DNA of 64,000 nt from Amorphus sp040750475 (GCF_040750475.1 NZ_JABJVY010000024.1:1-64000), one strand, 5' to 3'; shown: positions 33,702-42,278, counted from the first letter of the stretch. Notes: generated from the sequence alone by a model not told the origin. Program-made: numbers and translations.

Positions 33702-34652
33702 ATGCGAGAGGTCGGGGTCTTTGCGGCGCTGTTCTTCGGAATGGCCGTCTTCGGGAGCGGAACGCCGACGGCCAAGGTCGTGACTGACGGGTTCCCAATT
33801 TTCCTGGCGCCGTTCCTGCGGCTATCGCTGGCGGCCCTGCTCACCACACCGCTACTGATTGTCTACCGACGCGAGCTGCGCAGCATCAGCCGGCGCGACT
33901 GGCTGCTGATAGGGGGAATCGGCGCCATCGGTCTCGTCGCCTTTAGCCTGTTTTTGCTCAGCGGCATGACTCTCGTCAGCGGGGTCATCGGCGCCGTGGT
34001 GATGAGCACCAGCCCCGCCGCCGTCGCCCTGGGCGCGGCCTGGTTCCTGGGAGAAGAACTTGGTCCGGCCAAGATCGGGGCGGTCGGCCTGTCGATCGCC
34101 GGAGTCGTTATCATCAACACCTGGGGCGCCGAGCTGGGCAGCCAGGGCGTCTGGGGGTCGGTCATCGGCAGTCTGCTCGTGCTAGGGGCAGTAGCCAGCG
34201 CGACGGCCTACTCCCTCCTCGCCAAGCGCGTCACCAAGGAGGTGCGGCCGGTCCTGCTGATTCCGCTGGCCGCTTGGACCGCCGCGGCCCTGTTCGCGGG
34301 GCCCGGCCTCTTTCAGGCCGCGCAGTTTGACTTCGCAACCCCCAGCACCGAGCAGTGGATCGCTCTCGCCTGGTGGGGAGTCGGCCCCTTCGGGATCGGC
34401 ACGATGCTGTGGTTCTACGGCCTCAAGTCGGTCCAGGCGAGCACGGCGTCGGGCTTCATGGGCGCTATGCCGGCCAGCGGTCTGCTGGTGTCGTACGTCT
34501 GGCTCGGCGAGGCCTTCCACTGGGTCCACCTCGTCGGATTCGCCCTGGTGCTCGCGGCGATCGCCCTGGTGGCCTGGGCCCACCGCCGTGGCGAAGCCAC
34601 CGCCGCGGCCGAGGGACGGGCGTTCCAGGGCTGCACCACCTATCCATGCTGA
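33702..34652 (+). CDS. EamA/DMT-superfamily transporter 2
   Basis: A 316-residue inner-membrane protein with about ten hydrophobic segments in two EamA repeats (FGSGTPTAKVVTDGFPIFLAP in the first, FYGLKSVQASTASGFMGAMP in the second). The substrate is unknown. It is not a close copy of the transporter at 28254, so the two were gained separately. The stretch after its stop contains the duplicated promoter module. Confidence 0.85.
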   Translation: MREVGVFAALFFGMAVFGSGTPTAKVVTDGFPIFLAPFLRLSLAALLTTPLLIVYRRELRSISRRDWLLIGGIGAIGLVAFSLFLLSGMTLVSGVIGAVVMSTSPAAVALGAAWFLGEELGPAKIGAVGLSIAGVVIINTWGAELGSQGVWGSVIGSLLVLGAVASATAYSLLAKRVTKEVRPVLLIPLAAWTAAALFAGPGLFQAAQFDFATPSTEQWIALAWWGVGPFGIGTMLWFYGLKSVQASTASGFMGAMPASGLLVSYVWLGEAFHWVHLVGFALVLAAIALVAWAHRRGEATAAAEGRAFQGCTTYPC

Positions 34653-34968
34653 CGGCGCAGACCGTCTCGACAAGCAGCCTTGGCTGAACGATCTGTGACA
34701 ACGCGATTCTCGTTTCACTCGGCTCGGCGTATATCGTTCTGGCGATCCGTTCGCAGTGCCGTCCACATCCTGCGCGCCTGTCCGGAGCGTTGGCATCCTC
34801 CTGATCTTGGTCCCCGCCGTTCCGCATGCTCCGTTAGGGCGTGCCTTGCGCCCCCTGCTCCAACATTGCTGCGACCACCGAGGCCCGGCGTCAAAGCTCG
34901 TCCCTTCGTTAGACGCCACCGGTGTAAGGCGTCGGTAGGCTGGGCGTCTGAAGGATAGGAGGTGGACG
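34653..34968. promoter_or_regulatory. Second copy of the divergent promoter module, before the second sigma gene
   Basis: From about 34838 to 34955 this stretch aligns with 31228-31345 (shared CGACATTGTT-like, GAGGCCC, AAAGCTCG and CCACCGGTGTAA segments). The plus-strand ECF site is intact at 34923, but the position matching the minus-strand -35 has changed from CTTACA to CTTGCG, so only the rightward promoter should still work. The rest is non-coding. Confidence 0.65.
34923..34948 (+). promoter_or_regulatory. ECF-type promoter for the second sigma gene, TGTAAG-16-CGTC
   Basis: TGTAAG at 34923-34928 and CGTC at 34945-34948 with a 16-bp spacer. The -10 is only about 20 bases from the sigma ATG at 34969, with AGGAGG in between, so the leader is very short. 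This implies control of the sigma gene by itself or by its paralogue. Confidence 0.8.
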
Positions 34969-35628
34969 ATGACTGGCGACGATCCGGACGACCGCTTAAG
35001 CGCCGACGATGAGCGCGACGCGGCAACTAAGGCGGCTGATGCTGCCGTGCGTCAGGCGCTCGTGGAGAGTCGTCGGCAGATCCTGAGCTTTCTGCAACGG
35101 CGACTGGGCAACTCCGAAGCCGCCGAGGACGTCTTGCAGGCATTCATGCTGCGGGCAATCGAGCGGTCGACCCAGTTGCGCGACGTGCGGTCGGTCCGTG
35201 GCTGGCTGAGCCGGATCCTCGCCACGACCATCGTCGACCATCAGCGTCGGTCCACCAGGCGGCGGCAGCGGGAGGCGGTGATGAATCCGAACGACATTGA
35301 AGCCTTGAAGATCGAGGCTGACGAGGAGCTCGACGAGGCGGTGTGCAACTGTCTCTACAAGCTCCTGCCCACGCTCAAGCCGGACTACGCCGAGGTGATC
35401 TGGCGCGTGGACCTGCTGGGAGAGCCGCGGGAACGGGTGGCGGCCAGCCTCGGAGTCACCTTGAACAACGTCACGGTGAGGCTCCACCGCGGCCGCCAGG
35501 CGCTGAAGAAGCGGCTGGAGGAGATGTGCCTGACCTGCCCGATCCACGGCTTCCTCGACTGCCGCTGCGAAGAGGCCGAACGTGCACGACGGCGCCGCGA
35601 GAGGCTGACGGACAACAATGAACTGTAA
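34969..35628 (+). CDS. ECF sigma factor 2 with cysteine-rich tail, CorE/ECF44-like
   Basis: A 219-residue ECF sigma factor with region 2 at about residues 35-95 (SEAAEDVLQAFMLRAIERS, GWLSRILATTIVDHQRR) and region 4 at about 130-185 (LKPDYAEVIWRVDLLGEP, NNVTVRLHRGRQALKKRL). As in the first factor there is a linker CxC (EAVCNCLYKLLP) and a tail CLTCPIHGFLDCRC. This fits CorE-like factors that sense metal through the tail and need no anti-sigma factor; none is encoded nearby. It is preceded by an ECF promoter and followed, overlapping its stop codon, by another. Downstream genes encode a Cys-rich peptide and a metal ATPase, so it probably controls metal export. Confidence 0.9.
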   Translation: MTGDDPDDRLSADDERDAATKAADAAVRQALVESRRQILSFLQRRLGNSEAAEDVLQAFMLRAIERSTQLRDVRSVRGWLSRILATTIVDHQRRSTRRRQREAVMNPNDIEALKIEADEELDEAVCNCLYKLLPTLKPDYAEVIWRVDLLGEPRERVAASLGVTLNNVTVRLHRGRQALKKRLEEMCLTCPIHGFLDCRCEEAERARRRRERLTDNNEL

Positions 35629-35649
35629 TGCCGGGTACGTCGTCGCGTC
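35624..35649 (+). promoter_or_regulatory. ECF-type promoter overlapping the sigma 2 stop codon, TGTAAT-16-CGTC
   Basis: TGTAAT at 35624-35629 includes the TAA stop of the sigma gene; CGTC is at 35646-35649 after a 16-bp spacer, followed by TTTAGG. It reads into the Cys-rich peptide and metal ATPase genes. Confidence 0.75.
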
Positions 35650-35703
35650 TTTAGGACTGAAGGGCGGTCCGGCCGCGATCAAGGCGCGGACGCATGTGAA
35701 AGG

Positions 35704-35922
35704 ATGATGGCGATGCACAAAGATACAAAGGTTTCGAACGTCGATTCGGCGACTCGGGCCGAGGGTTCCTGCTGCGGTCATGGAGAGCCCTCGCCAGCCC
35801 ACTCGGCGAAGCCCTCGACTGCAATGCCCTCGGCCGCACCCGAACAGTCTTCGGCGGACCAGCGGGCGAAGACGCGAGAGGCGGCGCAAGGCAAGTCGAA
35901 GGGCTGCTGCTGCGGCAGCTGA
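35704..35922 (+). CDS. Small Cys-rich protein, possible metal carrier
   Basis: A 72-residue protein with GSCCGHGE near the N terminus and a final KGCCCGS, separated by a Ser-, Ala- and Pro-rich linker. Five cysteines and two histidines at the ends look like metal ligands. There is no signal peptide, so it is cytoplasmic. The ATG at 35704 or 35713 may be used; AAAGGATG is the ribosome site. It sits between the sigma gene and the metal ATPase, downstream of an ECF promoter. Similar small peptides occur next to copper and silver ATPase genes; the family was not named. Confidence 0.65.
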   Translation: MMAMHKDTKVSNVDSATRAEGSCCGHGEPSPAHSAKPSTAMPSAAPEQSSADQRAKTREAAQGKSKGCCCGS

Positions 35923-36011
35923 GATCCAGGGATCAGGCAGAAGACAGGTGCCGCTCGTCGCGGCGCCTGTCGATCTACGATGCATCATGAGCCGCGGGTC
36001 CTGGGAGGTTG

Positions 36012-38369
36012 GTGTTGAGCACGGTAACACTTGAGGTGGGCGGCCTCTTCGAAGAGCTCGATCATCTCGGCCTCGAAAAGCAGTTGAGCGCCGAGAAGGG
36101 TGTTCGTCGGGCCTCGGCGAACCCTGCCTCCGGCAGCGTCACCGTCGATTACGACGAGACAATCACGAGCGTCGAGAGGCTGCGGCGCAAGGTGAACTCT
36201 TGCGGCTTTCGCTGCCGCGGGAGCGTGACGCCGCGGCATGTGTGCGAGCCGGCGGCGCCAGCGGAGGTGAGGCCCGCGCCGACGAGCCACCGGGGCCACG
36301 GCGGAGGAACGCCGGCGCAGGACGAGATGGCGCACGAGATGGGCCATGGGTCCGGCATGGACATGGCCGCCATGGTGCGCGACATGCGCAACCGGTTCTG
36401 GATCGCGCTCGTCTTCACCATACCCATCTTCATCTATTCGCCGATGGGCGGCATATTCACACCGCCTGCGCCACCCTTCGGCCTGGACCTCGATCTGTGG
36501 CTCTTCTTCCTCGGTAGCATCGCGATCGTCTATCCGAGTTGGCCGTTCTTCACTGCCGCCTGGCGGGCGCTCAGGAACGGGGTGCTCAACATGGCGGTGC
36601 TCGTCGTGCTCTCCGTCGGCACCGGCTACGTCTTCAGCGTCGGCTCGACCTTCTTCTTCCCGGGCGTGCAGTTCTACGAGGCCGTGGCGGTGCTGCTCGT
36701 CTTCATCCTGCTCGGCCACTGGCTGGAGATGCGGGCGCGCGCCGGCGCCTCGGCGGCGATCCGGGCGCTGCTCGATCTCGCCCCGCCGATGGCAACGGTC
36801 GTGCGCGACGGACGCGAGGTCGAAGTCCCGACCTCGGAGGTCCAGGCCGGCGAGACCGTGATCATCCGGCCGGGCAACAAGATCCCGGTGGACGGCGAGG
36901 TGGTCGAAGGGGAATCGCTGGTCGATGAATCCATGCTCACCGGCGAATCGATGCCGGTGAACAAGGGGCCGGGCGATCAGGTCATCGGCGCCACCATCAA
37001 CAAGAGCGGCAGCTTCAAGTACCGGGCGACCAAGGTCGGCGCCGACACGGCGCTGGCGCAGATCGTCAAGCTGGTGCAGGAGGCGCAGAACTCCAAGGCG
37101 CCAGCCCAGCTCCTCGCCGACCGCGCCTCGCAATGGCTGGTGCTGATCGCCATCCTGATCGGACTCGCGACCTTCGCGACCTGGTTCTGGTGGATCGGCT
37201 CGCCGCTGCTGTTCGCCCTCACCCTGACGATCACCGTCTTCGTCATCGCCTGCCCGGACGCGCTCGGGCTGGCGACACCGATGGCCGTCATGGTCGGCAC
37301 CGGGCTCGGCGCCACGCACGGCATCCTGTTCAAGAACGCAGGCGCTCTCGAGGACGCGACCAAGCTCGATGTCATCGTCTTCGACAAGACCGGCACGCTG
37401 ACCATGGGCCAACCGCGCGTCGTCGAGGTCGTCGCGGCCGCAGGCCGGACGGAGGACGAGGTTCTGTGGACGGCGGCAGCGGTCGAGCGCGGCTCCGACC
37501 ACCCGCTCGCTTTGGCGATCGTAGAGCGGGCCGAGGGGTTCGACGTGCCGGAGACGCGCGCCTTCCTCAATCTGGAGGGCAAGGGCGCGCGAGCCGAGAT
37601 TGAAGGCGAGACGGTGTTCCTCGGCAACCGCCGGCTCATGGATGAAGAGAAGATCGAGCTCGGCGCGCTCGCGGAGGAAGCGGAGCGGCTCAAGGGCGCC
37701 GGTCGCACGGTGGTGCATGTCGCCCGCGGCGGCCGCATCCTCGGCCTCGTCGCCATCGCCGACGCGCCACGCCCGAGCGCCAAGGCGGCGGTCACCAAGC
37801 TGCGTGAGCGCGGCGTCGAAGTGGCGATGCTGACCGGCGACAATGAGGGCACCGCCAAGCGTATCGCGTCAGAGCTCGGCATCGAGATCGTGCTCGCCGA
37901 CGTACTGCCGGGCCAGAAGGCCGACAAGGTCAAGGAGCTGCAGGCCCAGGGCAAGCGGGTCGGCATGGTCGGCGACGGCGTGAACGACGCGCCGGCGCTG
38001 ACCCAGGCGGACGTCGGCTTCGCCATCGGCGCCGGCACCGACGTCGCGATGGAGAGCGCCGACGTCGTGCTGATGAGGAGCGACCCCTACGACATCGTCG
38101 GCGCGATCGAGCTGTCGCGCGCGACCTTGCGCAAGATGCATCAGAACCTGTTTTGGGCGGTCGCCTACAACGTCGTCGCCTTTCCGATGGCCGCCGGTGT
38201 GTTCTATCCCCTCGTCGTCAGCCCCGAGGTCGCGGCGCTCGCCATGTCGGGCAGCTCGGCGCTGGTCGCGGTCAACGCCCTGCTACTCAAGCGCACGCGA
38301 TTGGAGGGCATTGATCGCGGCGGGCCCGACGCGGCGGTAAGTGCCCGCCCTGCGGAGGCGGTCGGATGA
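36012..38369 (+). CDS. P1B-type heavy-metal ATPase with CPD membrane motif
   Basis: About 785 residues. The N-terminal 70 residues have the ferredoxin-like fold of an HMA domain but no CxxC; a His/Met-rich stretch (GHGGG, MAHEMGHGSGMDM) comes before the first membrane helix. The core has TGES (about residue 309), DKTGTLT (about 457), SDHPLA and GDGVNDAP (about 653). The membrane motif is ACPDALGLATP (about 413), so the usual CPC or CPH is CPD. It should export a soft metal such as copper or silver. The start codon is uncertain: TTG 36009, GTG 36012 or TTG 36015 all follow GGGAGG; I chose GTG. Confidence 0.9.
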   Translation: MLSTVTLEVGGLFEELDHLGLEKQLSAEKGVRRASANPASGSVTVDYDETITSVERLRRKVNSCGFRCRGSVTPRHVCEPAAPAEVRPAPTSHRGHGGGTPAQDEMAHEMGHGSGMDMAAMVRDMRNRFWIALVFTIPIFIYSPMGGIFTPPAPPFGLDLDLWLFFLGSIAIVYPSWPFFTAAWRALRNGVLNMAVLVVLSVGTGYVFSVGSTFFFPGVQFYEAVAVLLVFILLGHWLEMRARAGASAAIRALLDLAPPMATVVRDGREVEVPTSEVQAGETVIIRPGNKIPVDGEVVEGESLVDESMLTGESMPVNKGPGDQVIGATINKSGSFKYRATKVGADTALAQIVKLVQEAQNSKAPAQLLADRASQWLVLIAILIGLATFATWFWWIGSPLLFALTLTITVFVIACPDALGLATPMAVMVGTGLGATHGILFKNAGALEDATKLDVIVFDKTGTLTMGQPRVVEVVAAAGRTEDEVLWTAAAVERGSDHPLALAIVERAEGFDVPETRAFLNLEGKGARAEIEGETVFLGNRRLMDEEKIELGALAEEAERLKGAGRTVVHVARGGRILGLVAIADAPRPSAKAAVTKLRERGVEVAMLTGDNEGTAKRIASELGIEIVLADVLPGQKADKVKELQAQGKRVGMVGDGVNDAPALTQADVGFAIGAGTDVAMESADVVLMRSDPYDIVGAIELSRATLRKMHQNLFWAVAYNVVAFPMAAGVFYPLVVSPEVAALAMSGSSALVAVNALLLKRTRLEGIDRGGPDAAVSARPAEAVG

Positions 38370-38435
38370 GCTGCCGGGACGCGGCGACGATCTTCAGATT
38401 GCGCAGCGACGCTGCGTGCAGCGTGGGAGGATAGC

Positions 38436-38699
38436 ATGGATCATGGAGAGTACCGGCGCGGATTCTTCGCCTCGCGCGCAAACATGGTCCTGCTGGTCTT
38501 CCTCGCCGTGGGCGGCTTCTACCTCGTCTCCGAACACTGGGCGCACCTTATCGGTGTCGGGCCGCTGCTGCTCCTCCTCGGTCTCTGCATTGGCATGCAT
38601 TTCTTCATGCATGGGGGTCATGGGGGTCACGGGTCTGGCAGCGACGAAAACGGCCCTCCGCCGGGAGGCGGCCGGGAACCCGGCGACCATCGCCACTGA
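38436..38699 (+). CDS. DUF2933 family small membrane protein
   Basis: An 87-residue protein with two hydrophobic segments (NMVLLVFLAVGGFYLVSEH and LLLLLGLCIGMHFFMH) and a His/Gly-rich tail (HGGHGGHGSGS, ending DHRH). It fits DUF2933, found in heavy-metal resistance loci. The His-rich tail could bind metal. Ribosome site GGGAGG before the ATG. It follows the metal ATPase on the same strand, probably in its operon. Confidence 0.85.
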   Translation: MDHGEYRRGFFASRANMVLLVFLAVGGFYLVSEHWAHLIGVGPLLLLLGLCIGMHFFMHGGHGGHGSGSDENGPPPGGGREPGDHRH

Positions 38700-38722
38700 A
38701 CCTACGGAACGGACGTATTGCG

Positions 38723-39379
38723 ATGACCGAAAGCGCCCCCGCCTACGGCCTCTGGTTCCTGGTCGTATTGAACTCGGCGATCTTCATCCTCTTCGCCTTC
38801 AGCTTCTTCAAGCCGAGGACGGGCCGCGACTGGCGCTCCTTCGGCGCATTCAGCGCTTTCCTGGTGGCGCTGTTCACGGAGATGTACGGCTTCCCGCTGA
38901 CCATCTACCTGCTCTCGGGCTGGTTGCAGAGCAACTATCCTGGCGTAGACTGGCTATCGCACGATGCCGGGCATCTCCTCGAGATGCTGTTCGGCTGGGA
39001 GGCCAACCCGCATTTCGGTCCGTTCCACCTGCTGAGCTTTGCTTTCATCGGCGGCGGCTTCGTGCTGATCTCGGCCGGCTGGAAGGTGCTCTATGATGCG
39101 CAGCGCCGCCGCACGCTCGCGACAACCGGCGCCTATGCCTATGTGCGCCACCCGCAATATGTCGGCTTCATCCTCGTTATGTTCGGCTTCCTGCTGCAAT
39201 GGCCGACGCTGCTGACGCTCGCGATGTTACCGGTGCTCGTCTTCATGTATGTGCGCCTGGCGAAGGGCGAGGAGCGGGCGGCGCTGGCCGAGTTCGGTGA
39301 GGACTACCGCCGCTACATGGCCGACGTGCCCGGGTTCATCCCGAGGCTGGGCCGACTGTCGGCGCGGAGGCCGTCGTGA
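38723..39379 (+). CDS. Isoprenylcysteine/phospholipid methyltransferase-family membrane protein
   Basis: A 218-residue membrane protein with five or more hydrophobic segments and the C-terminal SAM-binding motif TTGAYAYVRHPQYVGFILVM near residues 133-152 (RHPxY...E pattern of the PEMT/ICMT family). It probably methylates a lipid or a small molecule; the family is frequent in metal resistance loci, usually without a known substrate. It overlaps the next gene by four bases (GTGA). Confidence 0.8.
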   Translation: MTESAPAYGLWFLVVLNSAIFILFAFSFFKPRTGRDWRSFGAFSAFLVALFTEMYGFPLTIYLLSGWLQSNYPGVDWLSHDAGHLLEMLFGWEANPHFGPFHLLSFAFIGGGFVLISAGWKVLYDAQRRRTLATTGAYAYVRHPQYVGFILVMFGFLLQWPTLLTLAMLPVLVFMYVRLAKGEERAALAEFGEDYRRYMADVPGFIPRLGRLSARRPS

Positions 39380-40101
39380 GCCTCCGCGGCCTTGCGCACG
39401 CATCGGGGCCTCGTCGGGAGACGGAGGCGGCGCCGCGGCACGGTTCCGGCCCGGCGGAGGCCGAACGCGACGAGCCGGGCGTGGCCACGCCGTGGGAGAT
39501 CCGGCTCGCCTGGCTGCTGCGCGCCCTCATTCTGGCGACGGCCGCCTTCCACCTTCTGGAGGGCGCGGTTCTCTACGGACTTCTCTGTTTCGGCGCGCTG
39601 ACGCTCATCCTTGCGCCTTCCCTGCTCGCGCGCTCGAGCAGGCTGACCATTCCCGTCGAGATCGAACTGTTCGTCCTCTGGTGGCTGGTCACCGACATGA
39701 CACTCGGCCGACTTCTCGACCTCTACGGAACGCTGCCGTTCTATGACAAGCTGATCCACTTCGGCAATTCCGGCCTGCTGGCGATCATCTCGTTCCTGGC
39801 AATCTATGCGCTGAGAATGACCTGTCGAATACGGACTGGCTTCGTCCTGAACCTCACTGCGATCTTCCTGCTGACCCTCGGCGCGGGGGCGCTCTGGGAG
39901 ATCGCCGAATTCGGGGCGGACGCCACCCTGGGCGCCGGTGCGCAGGGATCGCCTGTGATGGCGCCGCTCGATGATACCATGTGGGATCTGATCGTGGACG
40001 GGCTGGGCGGCCTTCTCGGCGGCCTTTTCGGCGCCCTTTACATGCGGCGTTCGAAGCGCAGCCTCGCGCGCTGGAACCGCTTCGCGGAACGAATCGCATG
40101 A
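39376..40101 (+). CDS. DUF2238-like membrane protein
   Basis: A 241-residue membrane protein starting with GTG at 39376, overlapping the methyltransferase stop. After a polar N terminus of about 40 residues there are about six hydrophobic segments. The HFGNSGLLAIIS, GAGALWEIAEFGADA and DTMWDLIVDGLGGLLGG segments match the DUF2238/YjdF group. Its function is unknown; overlap suggests that it works with the methyltransferase. Confidence 0.7.
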   Translation: MSLRGLAHASGPRRETEAAPRHGSGPAEAERDEPGVATPWEIRLAWLLRALILATAAFHLLEGAVLYGLLCFGALTLILAPSLLARSSRLTIPVEIELFVLWWLVTDMTLGRLLDLYGTLPFYDKLIHFGNSGLLAIISFLAIYALRMTCRIRTGFVLNLTAIFLLTLGAGALWEIAEFGADATLGAGAQGSPVMAPLDDTMWDLIVDGLGGLLGGLFGALYMRRSKRSLARWNRFAERIA

Positions 40102-40200
40102 GGCCGAAAAGGGCTCTCGGGATCGCGGGCGCCACGGCATGCGGCTGACGGCGGCCGAAGCCAAGGATCGACCCCGCCGGGGCCGGGAAACCTGGAGGAG

Positions 40201-40380
40201 ATGATGCGGAGACCTTTCGGAAATTTCGGCGCCCTTGCGGCGGCGCGCGCGGCGCTGGACGAGTTCGGAAATGTCCACCGCCGATATACGGCTGAGGTTC
40301 CGGGGTCCATTTCGGAACTATCCGCTCTCGCCGGCTGCGCGCCGCACCGCAATACACAGCACCATGAAGCCGAACCATGA
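40201..40380 (+). CDS. Small ORF translationally coupled to ftsH
   Basis: A 59-residue frame starting MMRRPFGNFGALAAARAALD and ending HHEAEP. A very strong GGAGGAG precedes the two ATG codons, and its TGA overlaps the ftsH ATG (ATGA at 40377-40380). There is no membrane segment and one Cys. The coupling argues for real translation; it may be a regulator or just a leader that drives ftsH translation. No family recognised. Confidence 0.5.
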   Translation: MMRRPFGNFGALAAARAALDEFGNVHRRYTAEVPGSISELSALAGCAPHRNTQHHEAEP

Positions 40381-42278
40381 AACGCGAGCATCAGATCAAT
40401 TTCTGGTACGTTATCGCCGCAACTCTCGCGGTGATCTGGATCCAGCAACTGCTGTTCCAGCCGACCCACATCGAGACGATCCCCTATAGCGAGTTCCAGC
40501 AGCTCGTCGACCAGGGCAATGTCACCGACCTGGTGGTCGGCCCCGACCGGATCACCGGCGCCTACAAGACTACGGATGGTCAGAGCGCGATGCAGGAGGG
40601 CCAGCCGCAGCACTTCACGGTGGAGCGCGTCCCGCAGGATCTGGCCGAGTCCCTGGCCAGCAAGGGGATCACCTTCTCCGGCGAGCCGGGCCCCGGTCTT
40701 CTGCAAAGCGTCCTGAGCTGGCTCATGCCGATGCTCCTCTTCGTCCTGCTCTGGATGTTCCTGATCAGGCCGATGGCGATGGGGCAAGGGGGCGGCCTGA
40801 TGGCCATCGGCAAGTCCAAGGCCAAGGTGTATGTCGAGAAGGACACCAAGGTGACTTTCGCCGACGTGGCCGGTGTTGACGAAGCGAAGGACGAGCTGCG
40901 GGAGATCGTCGCCTTCCTCAAGGACCCCCAGGGCTACGGCCGGCTCGGCGCGCGCATGCCGAAGGGGGTGCTGCTGGTGGGACCGCCGGGGACCGGCAAG
41001 ACCCTGCTCGCGCGGGCGGTGGCGGGCGAAGCTGGCGTGCGCTTCTTCTCGATCTCCGGCTCCGAGTTCGTCGAAATGTTCGTCGGCGTCGGCGCCGCCC
41101 GCGTCCGCGACCTGTTCGAGCAGGCGCGCAAGCAGGCGCCCGCCATCATCTTCGTCGACGAGCTCGATGCGCTCGGGCGGGCCCGCGGCGCGATGATGCC
41201 GGGCGGCGGCCACGACGAGAAGGAGCAGACGCTTAACCAGCTACTCTCCGAAATGGACGGCTTCGACCCGAGCGCCGGCACCGTCCTGCTGGCGGCGACG
41301 AACCGCCCGGAAGTGCTCGATCCGGCCCTGCTGCGCGCCGGCCGCTTCGACCGCCAGGTGCTGGTCGACCGGCCCGACAAGCAAGGCCGCAGCGAAATCC
41401 TGAAAGTCCACCTGCAGAAGGTGAAGCTGGCCCCTGACCTGCCGGTCCAAGATCTGGCGGCGCTCACGCCCGGCTTCACCGGGGCCGACCTGGCGAACCT
41501 GGTCAACGAGGCGGCGCTGCTGGCGACCCGCCGCGACGCCGAGAGCATCACCTTGGACGACTTCACGCAGGCGATCGAGCGCATCGTCGCCGGTCTCGAG
41601 AAGAAGAACCGCCTCCTGAACCCGCACGAGCGCGACGTGGTCGCCCATCACGAGATGGGGCACGCCCTGGTCGCGATGGCGCTGCCGGGCGTCGATCCGG
41701 TGCAGAAGGTGTCGATCATTCCGCGCGGTGTCGCGGCCCTCGGTTACACCATCCAGCGCCCGCTCGAGGATCGCTTTCTGATGGACCGGAAGGAGCTGAT
41801 GAACCGCATGGCCGTCCTCCTCGGCGGGCGGGCCGCCGAGAGTCTCGTCTTTGACGAGGTGTCGACTGGCGCGGCCGACGACCTCGTCAAAGCCACCGAG
41901 ATCGCGCGGGGGATGGTGGCGCGGTTCGGGATGGACCCCAAGCTGGGGCAGGTCGCCTACGAGACGGACGCCGCGCCCTTCCTGGGCGGAGCCGGCGGCG
42001 CGAGCTGGCAGCCGCGGCGTTACGGCGAGGAAACGGCCTCGGCGATCGATACCGCCGTCCGCGAGCTGGTCGACGCGGCGTTCCAGCGCGCGGTGTCGAT
42101 ACTTTCGACGAACCGCGACCTGCTTGGCCGTGCGGCGGAGAGCCTGTTGAATCAGGAAACGCTTTCGTCCGGAGACCTGGAGACGATCGGCCGATCCGTC
42201 GAACGCGATGCGGGTGGCGGGACCGACACCCCGTCCGGCGTCCGCATGGCCGCAGCCACTGCTGTCCAGCACGGATGA
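40377..42278 (+). CDS. ftsH: FtsH-type ATP-dependent zinc metalloprotease
   Basis: A 633-residue membrane-anchored AAA+ protease. There is an N-terminal membrane helix (about residues 9-25), a short periplasmic domain, a second helix near 110-130, Walker A GPPGTGKT near 203, the AAA second region of homology near 310 (TNRPEVLDPALLRAGRFDRQ) and the zinc site HHEMGH near residue 424. It degrades misfolded membrane proteins. An extra ftsH on a mobile stress island is known from heat-resistance loci; alphaproteobacteria have their own housekeeping copy. It is translationally coupled to a small upstream frame. Confidence 0.93.
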   Translation: MKREHQINFWYVIAATLAVIWIQQLLFQPTHIETIPYSEFQQLVDQGNVTDLVVGPDRITGAYKTTDGQSAMQEGQPQHFTVERVPQDLAESLASKGITFSGEPGPGLLQSVLSWLMPMLLFVLLWMFLIRPMAMGQGGGLMAIGKSKAKVYVEKDTKVTFADVAGVDEAKDELREIVAFLKDPQGYGRLGARMPKGVLLVGPPGTGKTLLARAVAGEAGVRFFSISGSEFVEMFVGVGAARVRDLFEQARKQAPAIIFVDELDALGRARGAMMPGGGHDEKEQTLNQLLSEMDGFDPSAGTVLLAATNRPEVLDPALLRAGRFDRQVLVDRPDKQGRSEILKVHLQKVKLAPDLPVQDLAALTPGFTGADLANLVNEAALLATRRDAESITLDDFTQAIERIVAGLEKKNRLLNPHERDVVAHHEMGHALVAMALPGVDPVQKVSIIPRGVAALGYTIQRPLEDRFLMDRKELMNRMAVLLGGRAAESLVFDEVSTGAADDLVKATEIARGMVARFGMDPKLGQVAYETDAAPFLGGAGGASWQPRRYGEETASAIDTAVRELVDAAFQRAVSILSTNRDLLGRAAESLLNQETLSSGDLETIGRSVERDAGGGTDTPSGVRMAAATAVQHG

